From BOKV01 sp041987205 (GTDB lineage: Bacteria > Pseudomonadota > Alphaproteobacteria > Rhizobiales > Rhizobiaceae), in assembly GCA_041987205.1 (NCBI GenBank), contig JBHIWX010000004.1, forward strand, positions 27,159 through 91,158: a DNA stretch of 64,000 nt, written 5' to 3'. Below the pieces are notes generated by a model. That model had not been told where the DNA came from. It did not search any database and worked only from the letters and a program-made list of their open reading frames with translations. Shown here piece by piece: positions 1 to 8,997 of this stretch. The first letter of the stretch is position 1; each line of letters starts with the position of its first letter. A program made the translations under genes and the position numbers.

Positions 1-693
1 GTGTTCACTTGCGCCTGCGAGCAGCGGCGTCACCAGCGGGGTATAGACGATGTCCGTCACGACCGTGTCCGGTCGCGCCGAGGCAAAATCGATTTCGAGC
101 GCTGGCTGGCCCTTCATGCCAAGCGAGGTCGTGTTGACGATCAGGCCGGCCCGGGGCACCTCCTCGGCGATCCGGTCCCAGATCAATGGCCGAACCTTGT
201 CCCTGAAATGTCTGGCCAGTGCATCGGCACGGCCAAGCGTCCGATTGGCGACCACGATATCGGAAAAACCGCGTGTCAGCAGCCCATGGATGACGGCGCG
301 TGCCGCGCCGCCGGCACCCAGCACGAGCGCCGTGGATGCCTGGTCCCAGCCTTCGGCCCGGTCGTCGAGATTGGCGAGAAAACCATGGGCATCGGTGTTG
401 GCGCCGGCGAGCCGGCCGTCCTCGATCCAGACCGTGTTGACGGCGCCGATGGCGCGAGCGGCGTCGTCCAAGGTCGCGCAGACGCGAAACGCGGTCTCCT
501 TGTGCGGGATCGTGACATTGCCGCCGGCCCATTGAGATTCCGGAAGGCCGGTCAGGAACGATTCGACCTCATCCGGGCTCTTCGCCAGCTTTTCATAGCT
601 GCCTTCAATGCCGTAGCGCTTCAGCCAGTGACCGTGGATCAGGGGGGACAGGGAGTGTTCAACCGGCCAGCCGGTGACGAATGCACGGGTCAT
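1..693 (-). CDS. aroE: Shikimate dehydrogenase (NADP+), 3' part missing at window edge
   Basis: Reduces 3-dehydroshikimate to shikimate in cytoplasmic aromatic amino-acid synthesis. I translated the minus strand from the ATG at 693-691; the frame stays open to base 1, so the C-terminal part lies outside the window. Visible family motifs are SLSPLIH near residue 14 (substrate pocket), NVTIPHK with the catalytic lysine, GAVNTV, NTDAHGF, and the nucleotide-binding GAGGAARA. The gene follows maf by 19 bases in the same direction, in the ppsR-maf-aroE order usual beside alphaproteobacterial origins. The open frames printed by simple ORF callers here are in other frames. Identity is firm; only the missing end is unknown. 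Confidence 0.93.
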   Translation of the reverse strand, partial: MTRAFVTGWPVEHSLSPLIHGHWLKRYGIEGSYEKLAKSPDEVESFLTGLPESQWAGGNVTIPHKETAFRVCATLDDAARAIGAVNTVWIEDGRLAGANTDAHGFLANLDDRAEGWDQASTALVLGAGGAARAVIHGLLTRGFSDIVVANRTLGRADALARHFRDKVRPLIWDRIAEEVPRAGLIVNTTSLGMKGQPALEIDFASARPDTVVTDIVYTPLVTPLLAGASEH

Positions 694-712
694 AAAGGCG
701 TTTCCCGGTTCC

Positions 713-1324
713 TCATCCGTCGATCAGATCGAGGTTGCGCAAGGTGGCGAGCAACGGCAGGAGCGGCAGGCCCATGATCGAGAAAAAGTCGCCGTCGATC
801 GATTCGACAAGCTGGGCGCCGCGCCCCTCGATATGATAGGCGCCGACGCTCTGCAGCGCGGCATCACCGACTTCGGCCAGATGGCGGCCGACAAAGCCCG
901 GGTCGAGCTTGCGGAAGCGCAGACGACAGATTTCGACATGGCTCCAGACGGTTTCGCCATCGCGAACGATGCAGATGGCGGAGTTGAGCTGGTGGGTCCG
1001 GTCGGACAATGCCAGCAGGCGGCGACGCGCTTCTTCCATGTCGGCCGGCTTGTGCAGGATCTTCCCCTCCAGCCCGAGCGTCTGGTCTGCACCGATGACG
1101 TGGGCGCCCGGAAAACGCTCCGAAACGTCGCCCGCCTTGGCGAGCGCCAGGACGCTGGCGATATCGACGGCGTCCATGCCGGCCTGCAACAGCGGTTCCT
1201 CGACGGCGCGTTCATCGATGTCGGCCGACGCGGTCTCGAATGTGAGACCGGCATTGGCCATCACGGCAGCGCGGTAGCTGCTCTGCGAGGCCAGAATGAG
1301 TTGGGTCGTTTCTGCGGTGTTCAT
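713..1324 (-). CDS. maf: Maf-family nucleoside triphosphate pyrophosphatase
   Basis: Cytoplasmic house-cleaning enzyme that hydrolyses non-canonical or methylated NTPs to NMPs; some members slow septum formation when overexpressed. The protein is 203 aa, usual for the family. It opens with the signature LILASQSSYR (residues 9-18) and contains GADQTL and the downstream SIMGLPLLPL segment near the C-terminus. The start codon overlaps the ppsR stop as ATGA, so translation is probably coupled. aroE follows 19 bases later. I cannot tell from sequence whether it prefers dTTP/UTP or m7GTP. Confidence 0.9.
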   Translation of the reverse strand: MNTAETTQLILASQSSYRAAVMANAGLTFETASADIDERAVEEPLLQAGMDAVDIASVLALAKAGDVSERFPGAHVIGADQTLGLEGKILHKPADMEEARRRLLALSDRTHQLNSAICIVRDGETVWSHVEICRLRFRKLDPGFVGRHLAEVGDAALQSVGAYHIEGRGAQLVESIDGDFFSIMGLPLLPLLATLRNLDLIDG

Positions 1325-2241
1325 CTTTCATATCCTTCGTCACGCATTTCGGCGAGGTGCCTGTTGCGTAACGCGACAATGGCGGCCGCGGTTTCCTCAA
1401 TCGATTTTCGCGAGACGTCGATCATCGGCCAACCCTGCCGCGCGCAAAGCCGGCGGGTCTCTGCCAGTTCTTCGGCAATGGCGGAGCGGTCGACATATTC
1501 CGACGAGCTTCCCTGCATCTGCATGCCCAGCAGCCGGTTCTGCCGAACCTGGAAGATCCGGTCGGTGCTGGCGATCAGCGCGACGACAAGCGGACGCTTT
1601 GCGGCAAGCAGCGCCGGCGGCGGTTCGACTCCCGGCACCAGCGGCACGTTGGCGGTCTTGATCCCGCGATTGGCGAGATAGATCGATGTCGGTGTCTTCG
1701 ACGTGCGGCTGATGCCGATCAGGACGATATCGGCGTCCTCGATGTTTTCGGGCAACTGGCCGTCATCATGCATCATGGTGAAGTTGAGCGCATCGATGCG
1801 GCTGAAATAATCGGCGTTCAATTCGTGCTGGGCGCCGACCTTCCGCGCCGAGGGAACACCCAGATAGGAATGAAAGACCTGAAGGATCGGTTCGAGCACG
1901 TTGACGACGGGAATGCCCATCGACTTGCAGCTCTCTTCCAGATGGTCGCAAAGTTCGGCATCAGCCATGGTGTAGAGCACGATCCCCGGCTGGCGATCGA
2001 TCGCCTCGATCACCGGCAGGAGCTGCTTGCGGCTCCTGACCAGCGGGTAGACATGCTCCAGCGCCTGGCGGGATTTGTACTGCGAGGCGACCGCACGGCT
2101 CGCCGCGATCAGCGTTTCGCCGGTCGCGTCGGAGATCAGGTGCAGGTGAAAATAGCCTTCGCGGGTCGGCACGTTCGGTTCCGGGGTCTGTGGGAAAGTT
2201 TGCCGTTTATCACGGGTTTCGGGCGGGCGTCGGGATTTCAT
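1321..2241 (-). CDS. ppsR: Pyruvate,phosphate dikinase / PEP synthetase regulatory protein (DUF299)
   Basis: Bifunctional kinase/pyrophosphorylase family that phosphorylates a threonine of PEP synthase or PPDK with ADP and removes it with phosphate. The N-terminal core HLHLISDATGETL and the P-loop-like GISRTSKTPTS in the middle are diagnostic, as is IDVSRKSIEETAA near the end. From the ATG at 2241 the product is 306 aa, about 25-30 longer than usual. An AAGGG sits about 9 bases before that ATG; an in-frame GTG at 2172 would give 283 aa and is the alternative start. It is the first gene leftward from the candidate origin and overlaps maf by four bases. Confidence 0.9.
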   Translation of the reverse strand: MKSRRPPETRDKRQTFPQTPEPNVPTREGYFHLHLISDATGETLIAASRAVASQYKSRQALEHVYPLVRSRKQLLPVIEAIDRQPGIVLYTMADAELCDHLEESCKSMGIPVVNVLEPILQVFHSYLGVPSARKVGAQHELNADYFSRIDALNFTMMHDDGQLPENIEDADIVLIGISRTSKTPTSIYLANRGIKTANVPLVPGVEPPPALLAAKRPLVVALIASTDRIFQVRQNRLLGMQMQGSSSEYVDRSAIAEELAETRRLCARQGWPMIDVSRKSIEETAAAIVALRNRHLAEMRDEGYER

Positions 2242-2376
2242 GCCCGCTGACCCTTTTTGATTTCACATATGGGCGGTTGTAAAGAAGATTCAGACGGATG
2301 TCAGGAATGCGGGGATGAGAGGTCATCCAGAACGGACGAGATGACGGTGTCAAAAAGCGGGTTCGGCGCGAAATGG

Positions 2377-2391
2377 TTAACGCTTTGTTAA
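2377..2391. promoter_or_regulatory. CtrA-type box, TTAA-N7-TTAA (perfect)
   Basis: TTAA at 2377-2380 and 2388-2391 are separated by exactly seven bases. This is the consensus full site of the cell-cycle regulator CtrA, which represses initiation at the Caulobacter origin. I found only one other perfect spacing match in the window, upstream of ftsK. Confidence 0.6.
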
Positions 2392-2407
2392 TTTTGCCAT
2401 TTCGTGG

Positions 2408-2440
2408 TTGTCCACGTTAATCACAGATTGGTTTTCCACG
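2408..2440 (+). other. Pair of DnaA-like boxes
   Basis: TTGTCCACG at 2408-2416 (two mismatches to TTWTNCACA) and TTTTCCACG at 2432-2440 (one mismatch) lie in the same orientation with starts 24 bases apart. A reverse-oriented TTGTCCACA at 2564-2572 covers the hemE start codon. Confidence 0.55.
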
Positions 2441-2564
2441 GGGCGCGACAAGGTGCGCTGTGGCATTGCCTGTTGAAAGCCGTTGAAAGAACAAGGATTC
2501 CCGCTGTTCACAGAGTCTAAGAATCAAATCCCGAAAAGAGCTTTTTTCCTTTAAGGAGTCCGAT

Positions 2565-3593
2565 GTGGACAAGTCTTCCGACAGAGCCCTGATGCGCGTG
2601 CTGAACGGGGAGGCACTGGAGGTGCCACCGGTCTGGCTGATGCGCCAGGCCGGCCGCTATCTGCCCGAGTATCGGGCAATGCGGGCGCAAGCCAATGGCT
2701 TCCTCGATCTTTGCTACACACCGGAACTGGCTATTGAAGTGACAATGCAGCCGATCCGGCGTTTCGACTTCGACGCGGCGATCCTGTTTTCCGACATCCT
2801 TGTCATTCCCGATGCGCTTGGACGCAAGGTGCGTTTCGAGGAAGGCAAGGGGCCATTGCTGGAGCCGATCGATGAGGCCGGTATGGATGCGCTTGAACCT
2901 GTTGATGTGCGCGGTAGGCTGAAGCCGGTGCTGGAGACCGTTGCGGGTCTGCGCGGGGAGCTGCCTGGCAAGACCACGCTGCTCGGCTTCTGCGGGGCGC
3001 CCTGGACGGTGGCGACCTACATGGTGGCGGGCAAGGGAACGCCGGACCAGGCACCGGCGCGTCTGCTCGCCTATCGCGATCCCGAACGCTTCGAGACGAT
3101 GCTGAACCTCATCGCCGATGTTTCGGCCGACTATCTCGTCGCCCAATTGCAGGCCGGCGCCGATGCGGTTCAGGTTTTCGATTCCTGGTCTGGCGTGCTG
3201 GACGAGGATCAGTTCGAGCGCTGGTGCGTGGCACCGATGAAACGGATCGTCGACAAGGTTCGCTCGGAAGTTCCGGGGGCGAAGATCATCGGTTTTCCGA
3301 AAGGCGCTGGGAGGCTCTACGAGACCTACCGGCAAAAGACAGGCGTGACGGCGCTCGGGCTTGACTGGACCGTACCGCTGCCGGCGGCGGCGGAACTGCA
3401 GGCGCAGGGACCGGTACAGGGCAATCTCGATCCGCTTCGGGTCGTTGCCGGCGGCAAGGCGCTGGACGAGGGCATTGACCGGATCCTCGAGACGCTTGGC
3501 AAGGGTCCGCTGATCTTCAATCTCGGGCACGGCATCACACCGCAGGCGCCGGTCGAGCATGTCGAGCAATTGCTGAAGCGGATCAGGGGTTGA
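2565..3593 (+). CDS. hemE: Uroporphyrinogen III decarboxylase
   Basis: Decarboxylates the four acetate side chains of uroporphyrinogen III to give coproporphyrinogen III in haem synthesis; soluble cytoplasmic TIM barrel. The 342-aa product has the signature LMRQAGRYLPEYR (residues 25-37), with the catalytic arginines, and FNLGHGI near residue 320. The start is a GTG: AAGGAG at 2553-2558 is spaced correctly for it, while the nearby ATG at 2563 is out of frame. hemJ follows after six bases, so the two haem genes are probably co-transcribed. A DnaA-like box overlaps the start codon, tying this gene physically to the candidate origin. Confidence 0.95.
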   Translation: MDKSSDRALMRVLNGEALEVPPVWLMRQAGRYLPEYRAMRAQANGFLDLCYTPELAIEVTMQPIRRFDFDAAILFSDILVIPDALGRKVRFEEGKGPLLEPIDEAGMDALEPVDVRGRLKPVLETVAGLRGELPGKTTLLGFCGAPWTVATYMVAGKGTPDQAPARLLAYRDPERFETMLNLIADVSADYLVAQLQAGADAVQVFDSWSGVLDEDQFERWCVAPMKRIVDKVRSEVPGAKIIGFPKGAGRLYETYRQKTGVTALGLDWTVPLPAAAELQAQGPVQGNLDPLRVVAGGKALDEGIDRILETLGKGPLIFNLGHGITPQAPVEHVEQLLKRIRG

Positions 3594-3599
3594 TGGACG

Positions 3600-4022
3600 A
3601 TGTATGAGTGGATCAAGGCGCTGCACGTGATCGCGGTGATCGCCTGGATGGCGGGCCTGCTCTATCTGCCCCGGCTGATGGTCTACCATTCGGTCAGCGA
3701 GGTCGGCAGCGAGCAGTCGGAGACCTTCAAGGTGATGGAGCGGCGCCTGCTGCGTGCGATCATGAATCCAGCCATGCTGGTCACCTGGGCGGCGGGGCTC
3801 TATCTCCTGTTCGCAGGTGGGTGGCTGATGTCGGGTTGGCTGCATGCCAAGCTGATGCTTGTGGTGCTTTTGTCGGCGGCGCATGGCTTCCAGGCCGTCT
3901 GGGTGCGCGAGTTCCGGAACGATCTGCGCCGGCGACCGCAACGCTTCTATCGTTTCGTCAATGAATTCCCGACCCTGTTGATGATCGGGATCGTCATCCT
4001 CGTGGTGGTGAAACCGTTCTGA
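3600..4022 (+). CDS. hemJ: Protoporphyrinogen IX oxidase, HemJ type
   Basis: Integral membrane enzyme that oxidises protoporphyrinogen IX to protoporphyrin IX in bacteria lacking HemG and HemY. The 140-aa protein has about four hydrophobic helices (around residues 5-25, 55-72, 78-98 and 120-138). It carries the conserved early histidine in KALHVIAVIAWMAGLLYLPR, which is proposed to bind haem. It lies six bases behind hemE, which fits the pathway. Length and motif order match alphaproteobacterial HemJ well. Confidence 0.9.
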   Translation: MYEWIKALHVIAVIAWMAGLLYLPRLMVYHSVSEVGSEQSETFKVMERRLLRAIMNPAMLVTWAAGLYLLFAGGWLMSGWLHAKLMLVVLLSAAHGFQAVWVREFRNDLRRRPQRFYRFVNEFPTLLMIGIVILVVVKPF

Positions 4023-4210
4023 CGTGCGGCGGGGGCGTCGCCGCATTTGCACCGAAAAGACACGTCAACTTTTCTCTTGAGGGAATCGTTCGGCGTGTCT
4101 ATCCTTGCGCTTCCTTCCCTATCGCGATGCTCCCGACCAGCGGCCAAGCGCCGCCCTCGTCTCAGCACAGGTTGCATCGACTTACCCTCCAAGCCAGACA
4201 GGCCGACTTC

Positions 4211-5476
4211 ATGCAGCAGATGAAGCTACAGGAACTCAAAGCAAAAACTCCGACTGATCTCGTTTCCTTCGCCGAAGGGCTCGAGGTCGAGAACGCCAGC
4301 ACGATGCGCAAGCAGGAGCTGATGTTCGCAATCCTGAAAAACCTTGCCGAGCAGGATGTCGAGATCATCGGCGAAGGCGTGGTCGAAATCCTGCAGGACG
4401 GTTTCGGCTTCCTGCGTTCGGCCAGCGCCAATTACCTACCGGGCCCGGACGACATCTACATCTCGCCTTCGCAGATCCGGCGGTTCTCGCTGAAGACGGG
4501 CGACACGGTCGAGGGACCGATCCGCAGCCCGAAGGAAGGCGAGCGCTATTTCGCGCTGCTCAAGGTCAACACGATCAATTTCGAGGACCCGGAGAAGATC
4601 CGGCACAAGGTCCATTTCGACAATCTGACGCCGCTCTATCCCGATGCGCGTTTCAGCATGGAGATCGACAATCCGACGACGAAGGATCTTTCGGCGCGTG
4701 TCATCGATCTCGTCGCCCCGCTGGGCAAGGGCCAGCGCGCGCTGATCGTCGCGCCGCCCAGGACCGGCAAGACGGTCATCCTGCAGAACATCGCGCATTC
4801 GATCACGGCCAATCATCCCGAAAGCTATCTGATCGTGCTGCTGATCGACGAGCGGCCGGAAGAAGTCACTGACATGCAACGCTCGGTCAAGGGCGAGGTG
4901 GTGTCGTCGACCTTCGACGAGCCGGCGTCACGCCACGTCCAGGTCGCCGAGATGGTGATCGAAAAGGCCAAACGCCTGGTGGAGCACGGCCGTGACGTCG
5001 TCATTCTGCTCGATTCGATCACGCGTCTGGGACGCGCCTACAACACCGTGGTGCCGTCTTCCGGCAAGGTGCTGACAGGCGGTGTCGACGCCAACGCGCT
5101 ACAGCGTCCGAAGCGTTTCTTCGGCGCGGCCCGAAACATCGAGGAGGGCGGCTCGCTCACCATCGTGGCGACCGCGCTGATCGATACCGGCAGTCGCATG
5201 GACGAAGTGATCTTCGAAGAGTTCAAGGGTACCGGCAACTCGGAAATCGTGCTCGACCGCAAGGTCGCCGACAAGCGCGTCTTCCCGGCGATCGACATCA
5301 TGAAGTCCGGCACGCGCAAGGAGGACCTGCTGGTTCCGAAAGCCGATCTGCAGAAGGTCTTCGTGCTTCGCCGCATCCTGTCTTCCATGGGCACGACGGA
5401 CGCGATTGAATTCCTCATCGACAAGCTGAAGCAGACCAAGACCAATTCGGAATTCTTCGACACGATGAATACGTAA
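4211..5476 (+). CDS. rho: Transcription termination factor Rho
   Basis: Hexameric RNA-dependent ATPase that terminates untranslated transcripts. The chosen start at 4211 (MQQMKLQELK) gives 421 aa, the usual length; an upstream in-frame ATG at 4127 would add 28 atypical residues. The order is an N-terminal helical domain, a cold-shock-like RNA-binding fold with DGFGFLR (63-69), then the RecA-like motor with Walker A APPRTGKT (181-188) and the VILLDSITRLGRAYN motif. Rho is followed by a parS-like site and a strong intrinsic terminator, and it sits in the conserved origin-proximal block. Confidence 0.95.
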   Translation: MQQMKLQELKAKTPTDLVSFAEGLEVENASTMRKQELMFAILKNLAEQDVEIIGEGVVEILQDGFGFLRSASANYLPGPDDIYISPSQIRRFSLKTGDTVEGPIRSPKEGERYFALLKVNTINFEDPEKIRHKVHFDNLTPLYPDARFSMEIDNPTTKDLSARVIDLVAPLGKGQRALIVAPPRTGKTVILQNIAHSITANHPESYLIVLLIDERPEEVTDMQRSVKGEVVSSTFDEPASRHVQVAEMVIEKAKRLVEHGRDVVILLDSITRLGRAYNTVVPSSGKVLTGGVDANALQRPKRFFGAARNIEEGGSLTIVATALIDTGSRMDEVIFEEFKGTGNSEIVLDRKVADKRVFPAIDIMKSGTRKEDLLVPKADLQKVFVLRRILSSMGTTDAIEFLIDKLKQTKTNSEFFDTMNT

Positions 5477-5513
5477 CGAGGCAGTCCGACGCCGGATCGA
5501 TTCGGCGACGGAA

Positions 5514-5529
5514 TGTTTCACATGAATCA
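5514..5529. promoter_or_regulatory. parS: Degenerate parS-like site
   Basis: Fourteen of sixteen bases match TGTTTCACGTGAAACA (differences at positions 9 and 14). It lies between the rho stop and the rho terminator, 3.5 kb from the nearest good parS. It may be a weak ParB site or a decayed one. Confidence 0.45.
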
Positions 5530-5536
5530 TGCAAGG

Positions 5537-5565
5537 CGGCGGGTCCGGATGGGCCCGCCGTTTTT
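5537..5565 (+). terminator. Intrinsic terminator of rho
   Basis: A ten-base stem (5537-5546 with 5551-5560, one G-U pair) closes a GGAT loop and is followed by five T. It separates rho from the convergent thioredoxin-fold gene ending at 5582. Confidence 0.85.
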
Positions 5566-5581
5566 CTTTGGGTTGTCCAAC

Positions 5582-7618
5582 TCAGCGTGACTTCAAGGCT
5601 TCGGCGAATGAACTGGGGTCGGTCAGCGGTGCCGAGCAGGCTCCATCCGAACAGAGGATTGCTGCGGGGAGCTTCGTCGGTGGCGTGAGTTCGATACCCA
5701 TGTGCGTGGTAGCTTCGCCGGTTGTGACAATCTGCCAGCTCAGCGATAGGTCAGGTGTCTGCCGCAGCACCTCGAGCCATGGTTCGGCATCTTCCGGGTT
5801 GTCGACGAACAGTTTGGCGTGGCGGCCGTTCAGCAGGGACTCCAGCGCATTGGCGAAGCCGGCACTGCCGTAACCCGATTTCGTTGCCGCCGCGTGGAGG
5901 CTGCCCGCCAGCTTGTGGGCGTCTTCCAGTCGTTCGGCGTTTCCAGTAATCCGCGCCAGCCTTGTGGTGGCTTCGAGGATCTGGGAAGCGCCTGACGGAT
6001 TGGCTTCGTCACTGTCGGCGCGCGGGCGTATGGCGATGTCCCCGGCGTCCTTGCTGGTCAGGTAATAGCCGCCATGACCATCGGAATAGTCACGTTCGAG
6101 GATGGCCAGCCATTTTGCGGCATCTTCCAGGTAGGAAATTATTCCTTTAACCTGACAAAGCGAGATGGCCGCATTGGCCATGGCGCCGTAATCGGTGGCA
6201 AGCCCGGGCCGGACGTGCACGCCATCGCGCCAGGCATGCGAAAGCTCATGGTTATCCGACATCGATTCGCAAATGAAATGATAAGCCTGATCCGCCAGCT
6301 CGACCAAGTCATTCCGTTTGAAGACGAAGCCGGCTTCCGCCAGTGCCCGGATCATGTAACCGTTCCAGTCGGCCAGGATCTTGTCGTCGATGCCGGGGCG
6401 GATGCGTTTGTCCCGGACAGTCAGCAGTGCCTCACGGCTGCCGGCAAGACGTGCTTCGTCCACGTCAATGGTTCCGGGCCCGACTGGCCGGCTCAGCACA
6501 TTGGCGCCGGGGATATTGCTTTCAGTAAAGTTGCCGGCCTGAGTGACGCCATAGGCATTCCTGAATTGCTCCGCATCTGCCCCGAGAACTTCATCGATTT
6601 CGTCCACCGTCCAGACGTAGAACCGTCCTTCCTCGCCCTCGCTGTCGGCATCGAGGGATGACGCAAAAGCCCCGCCTTGCTGCTTCATCTCACGCACCAG
6701 CCAGGCAATCGTTTCTTCGATTCGGACTCGGAACAATTCATCCGTTCGCAGCTGGTAGGCCCGTGCGAGCAGGCGGATGAAGTGCGCGTTGTCGTACAGC
6801 ATCTTTTCGAAATGCGGCACGAGCCATTTTTCATCGGTCGAATAGCGCGCCAGGCCACCGCCGAGATGGTCGTAGATACCGCCCTGGCACATGGCGGTCA
6901 TGGCGTGCAGGAAGACGGTCGCCTGTTCGTTGTCTGGATTTCCCTCGGCCGCGCGAAGCCAGATTTCCGTCATGGGCGCGTTCGGGAATTTAGGAGCGCC
7001 GCGCAGGCCGCCATGAACGGTATCGGAGAGCTGAAGAAGGCGCGCGGCAAGTGTGTCGAATACCGCGCGGGTTGGTGGCGGGACCCCGTCCGGTGGTCTC
7101 GACAGCGATTGCAGATGATCGTTCAGCGCGGCGGCATTGCGTTCGACATTGTCTCGGTCTTCGCGCCATGCCTTTTCGACGGCCGTCAGTACCTGGGGGA
7201 AGCCCGGCCTTCCATATCGGCTGTCCGGCGGGAAGTAGGTGCCGCCCCAGAACGGTCTCCCATCGGGTGCAAGGAACATGGTTAGCGGCCAGCCGCCCTG
7301 TTCGCCCATCGCGTGCAGCGCGGCCATGTAGATCTGGTCGACGTCGGGCCGCTCCTCGCGATCGACCTTGACGTTGACAAAGAGCTGGTTCATCAACGCC
7401 GCGATTTCGGAGTTCTCGAAACTTTCATGGGCCATGACATGGCACCAGTGACAGGCGGCATATCCGACGGACAACAGGATAGGCTTGCCGGTTTCCGCTG
7501 CCTCTCGCAGCGCATCCTCTCCCCACGGCCGCCAATGCACGGGATTATCGGCATGCTGAATCAGGTATGGACTCGACTGTCCGGCGAGCATGTTGCGGGC
7601 CGGATATCCGTTGGACAT
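5582..7618 (-). CDS. Thioredoxin domain-containing protein, YyaL/SSP411 (DUF255) family
   Basis: Large two-domain protein of unsettled function found across bacteria and as mammalian SPATA20. I set the start at 7618 (MSNGYPARN), where AAGGAAAG precedes the ATG; the longer upstream frame is unlike the family and runs into mnmE. The product is 678 aa. The N-terminal thioredoxin-like domain carries NPVHW and the CHWCH redox/metal-like motif near residues 55-60, then EERPDVDQIYM and GGWPLTMFL. The rest resembles an (alpha/alpha)6 N-acylglucosamine epimerase-like barrel. It converges on rho and diverges from mnmE, sharing the 77-base 7619-7695 gap as promoter region. Confidence 0.88.
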   Translation of the reverse strand: MSNGYPARNMLAGQSSPYLIQHADNPVHWRPWGEDALREAAETGKPILLSVGYAACHWCHVMAHESFENSEIAALMNQLFVNVKVDREERPDVDQIYMAALHAMGEQGGWPLTMFLAPDGRPFWGGTYFPPDSRYGRPGFPQVLTAVEKAWREDRDNVERNAAALNDHLQSLSRPPDGVPPPTRAVFDTLAARLLQLSDTVHGGLRGAPKFPNAPMTEIWLRAAEGNPDNEQATVFLHAMTAMCQGGIYDHLGGGLARYSTDEKWLVPHFEKMLYDNAHFIRLLARAYQLRTDELFRVRIEETIAWLVREMKQQGGAFASSLDADSEGEEGRFYVWTVDEIDEVLGADAEQFRNAYGVTQAGNFTESNIPGANVLSRPVGPGTIDVDEARLAGSREALLTVRDKRIRPGIDDKILADWNGYMIRALAEAGFVFKRNDLVELADQAYHFICESMSDNHELSHAWRDGVHVRPGLATDYGAMANAAISLCQVKGIISYLEDAAKWLAILERDYSDGHGGYYLTSKDAGDIAIRPRADSDEANPSGASQILEATTRLARITGNAERLEDAHKLAGSLHAAATKSGYGSAGFANALESLLNGRHAKLFVDNPEDAEPWLEVLRQTPDLSLSWQIVTTGEATTHMGIELTPPTKLPAAILCSDGACSAPLTDPSSFAEALKSR

Positions 7619-7695
7619 GATTTCTTTCCTTGTTTGCCTTGGTCGAAGGGTGGGGCGACGGCAAGCGTTTGGCAAGGTATGGACAGTTGAACGCC

Positions 7696-8997
7696 ATGGA
7701 TACGGTATATGCGTTTTCCAGCGGCGGTCTTCCGAGCGGCGTGGCCGTGGTACGTATATCAGGCTCCCGGAGTCGATTCGTAATCGAAACGATGTTCGGA
7801 GAGTTGCCCGATCCACGAAGGGCAGTGCTGGGAAAGATATGTCACCCCGATACGGATGAGGTCATCGACAATGGGCTATGCATTTGGTTTCCGGCACCTG
7901 CCAGCTTCACCGGAGAGGATTGTGTCGAGTTCCAGGTGCATGGCGGCCCTGCTGTTGTACGGGCGTTGCTCGAGTCCATTGGTAGCATCGAAGGTACGAG
8001 GCTTGCCGATCCTGGGGAGTTCTCGAGGCGCGCCTTTGCCAATGGCAAGCTCGATCTGACAGAGATCGAAGGCCTTTCCGATTTGATCGGCGCGGAAACC
8101 GAACTTCAGCGTAAGCAGGCTCTGGAGCAGGCAGGCGGTGTACTCCGGGAGAAGCTGGAGGGTTGGCGGGCACGTATCGTACGCATGCGGGCGATGATCG
8201 AGGCGGAGCTCGATTTTTCCGATGAAGAGGATGTCCCGGACGATGCCTCAGCGCAGGTCTGGGGGGATGCTGGATCGCTGGTACAAGAAATCCGGGATGT
8301 TCTGGACGATGGCAGGCGCGGGGAAATTATCCGTGAAGGTTTCCAGATCGTGCTGATGGGTGCTCCCAATGCCGGCAAGTCCAGCCTTCTAAATGCTTTG
8401 GCGAAGCGTGAGGCAGCGATCGTAACGGATGAACCAGGCACGACACGCGACCTGATCGAGGTGAAGCTCGATCTCAACGGCTATCCGGTGGTCCTTGTCG
8501 ATACGGCGGGCTTGAGGGATACGGAGGGCAAGGTCGAGCTGGAGGGCATACGGCGGGCGAGGGCACGCGCCGAGCGAGCCGATCTTGTTGTGTGGTTGCT
8601 GCCGGTCGACGAGACCATGGACGAGAATGTGTGGCCATCGAACAAGGCAGTAGTTTTGCTCGTACGTTCCAAGGATGATGAGAATCGTTTTGGCAATGAG
8701 GGCATTTCCGTCAAACGCATTGGCGGTTTGGATGGCTTGCTCAAGACAATAGGCGACAGATTGGCCATTCGTTCTTCCAGTGCGGAATCTGGTTTGATCA
8801 CGCGCGCACGTCACAGGGAGGCGCTACAGGAATGTGCTGATGCGCTTGGGACTGCACTCGCCTCCAAACATGTTGGAGTGGAATTGCGCAGTGAGCTGTT
8901 ACGCCAGGCAGGGGATCACATCGCGCGTATCACCGGACAGATAGAGACGGAACACCTGCTGGATGTGATCTTTCGTGAATTCTGCATTGGCAAGTGA
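7696..8997 (+). CDS. mnmE: tRNA uridine-5-carboxymethylaminomethyl modification GTPase MnmE (TrmE)
   Basis: With MnmG it installs the cmnm5 group on wobble U34 of certain tRNAs, using 5,10-methylene-THF and GTP. From the ATG at 7696 (MDTVYAFSSG) the protein is 433 aa. It has an N-terminal formyl/THF-binding domain, a G domain with P-loop GAPNAGKSS (222-230) and DTAGLRDTEG, and ends in the essential C-terminal CIGK. An earlier in-frame ATG at 7630 adds non-family residues. In a 60-base sample (8281-8340) I counted 53% GC, lower than flanking genes. Its stop codon is part of a parS-like site. Confidence 0.95.
   Translation: MDTVYAFSSGGLPSGVAVVRISGSRSRFVIETMFGELPDPRRAVLGKICHPDTDEVIDNGLCIWFPAPASFTGEDCVEFQVHGGPAVVRALLESIGSIEGTRLADPGEFSRRAFANGKLDLTEIEGLSDLIGAETELQRKQALEQAGGVLREKLEGWRARIVRMRAMIEAELDFSDEEDVPDDASAQVWGDAGSLVQEIRDVLDDGRRGEIIREGFQIVLMGAPNAGKSSLLNALAKREAAIVTDEPGTTRDLIEVKLDLNGYPVVLVDTAGLRDTEGKVELEGIRRARARAERADLVVWLLPVDETMDENVWPSNKAVVLLVRSKDDENRFGNEGISVKRIGGLDGLLKTIGDRLAIRSSSAESGLITRARHREALQECADALGTALASKHVGVELRSELLRQAGDHIARITGQIETEHLLDVIFREFCIGK

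Larger units (their letters stand above)
2242..2575. other. oriC: Candidate chromosomal replication origin (oriC), hemE-proximal
   Basis: This gene-free stretch lies between ppsR and hemE, the neighbourhood of the mapped Caulobacter origin and of origins in rhizobia. It holds a perfect TTAA-N7-TTAA CtrA-type box at 2377-2391 inside an AT-rich patch (2377-2404). DnaA-like 9-mers fit TTWTNCACA with one or two mismatches: 2408-2416, 2432-2440, 2504-2512, and 2564-2572 on the minus strand, the last overlapping the hemE start. There are five GANTC (CcrM) sites: 2287-2291, 2496-2500, 2513-2517, 2521-2525 and 2556-2560, four of them within 65 bases. Origin function is inferred from position plus motifs, not demonstrated. 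Confidence 0.72.
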
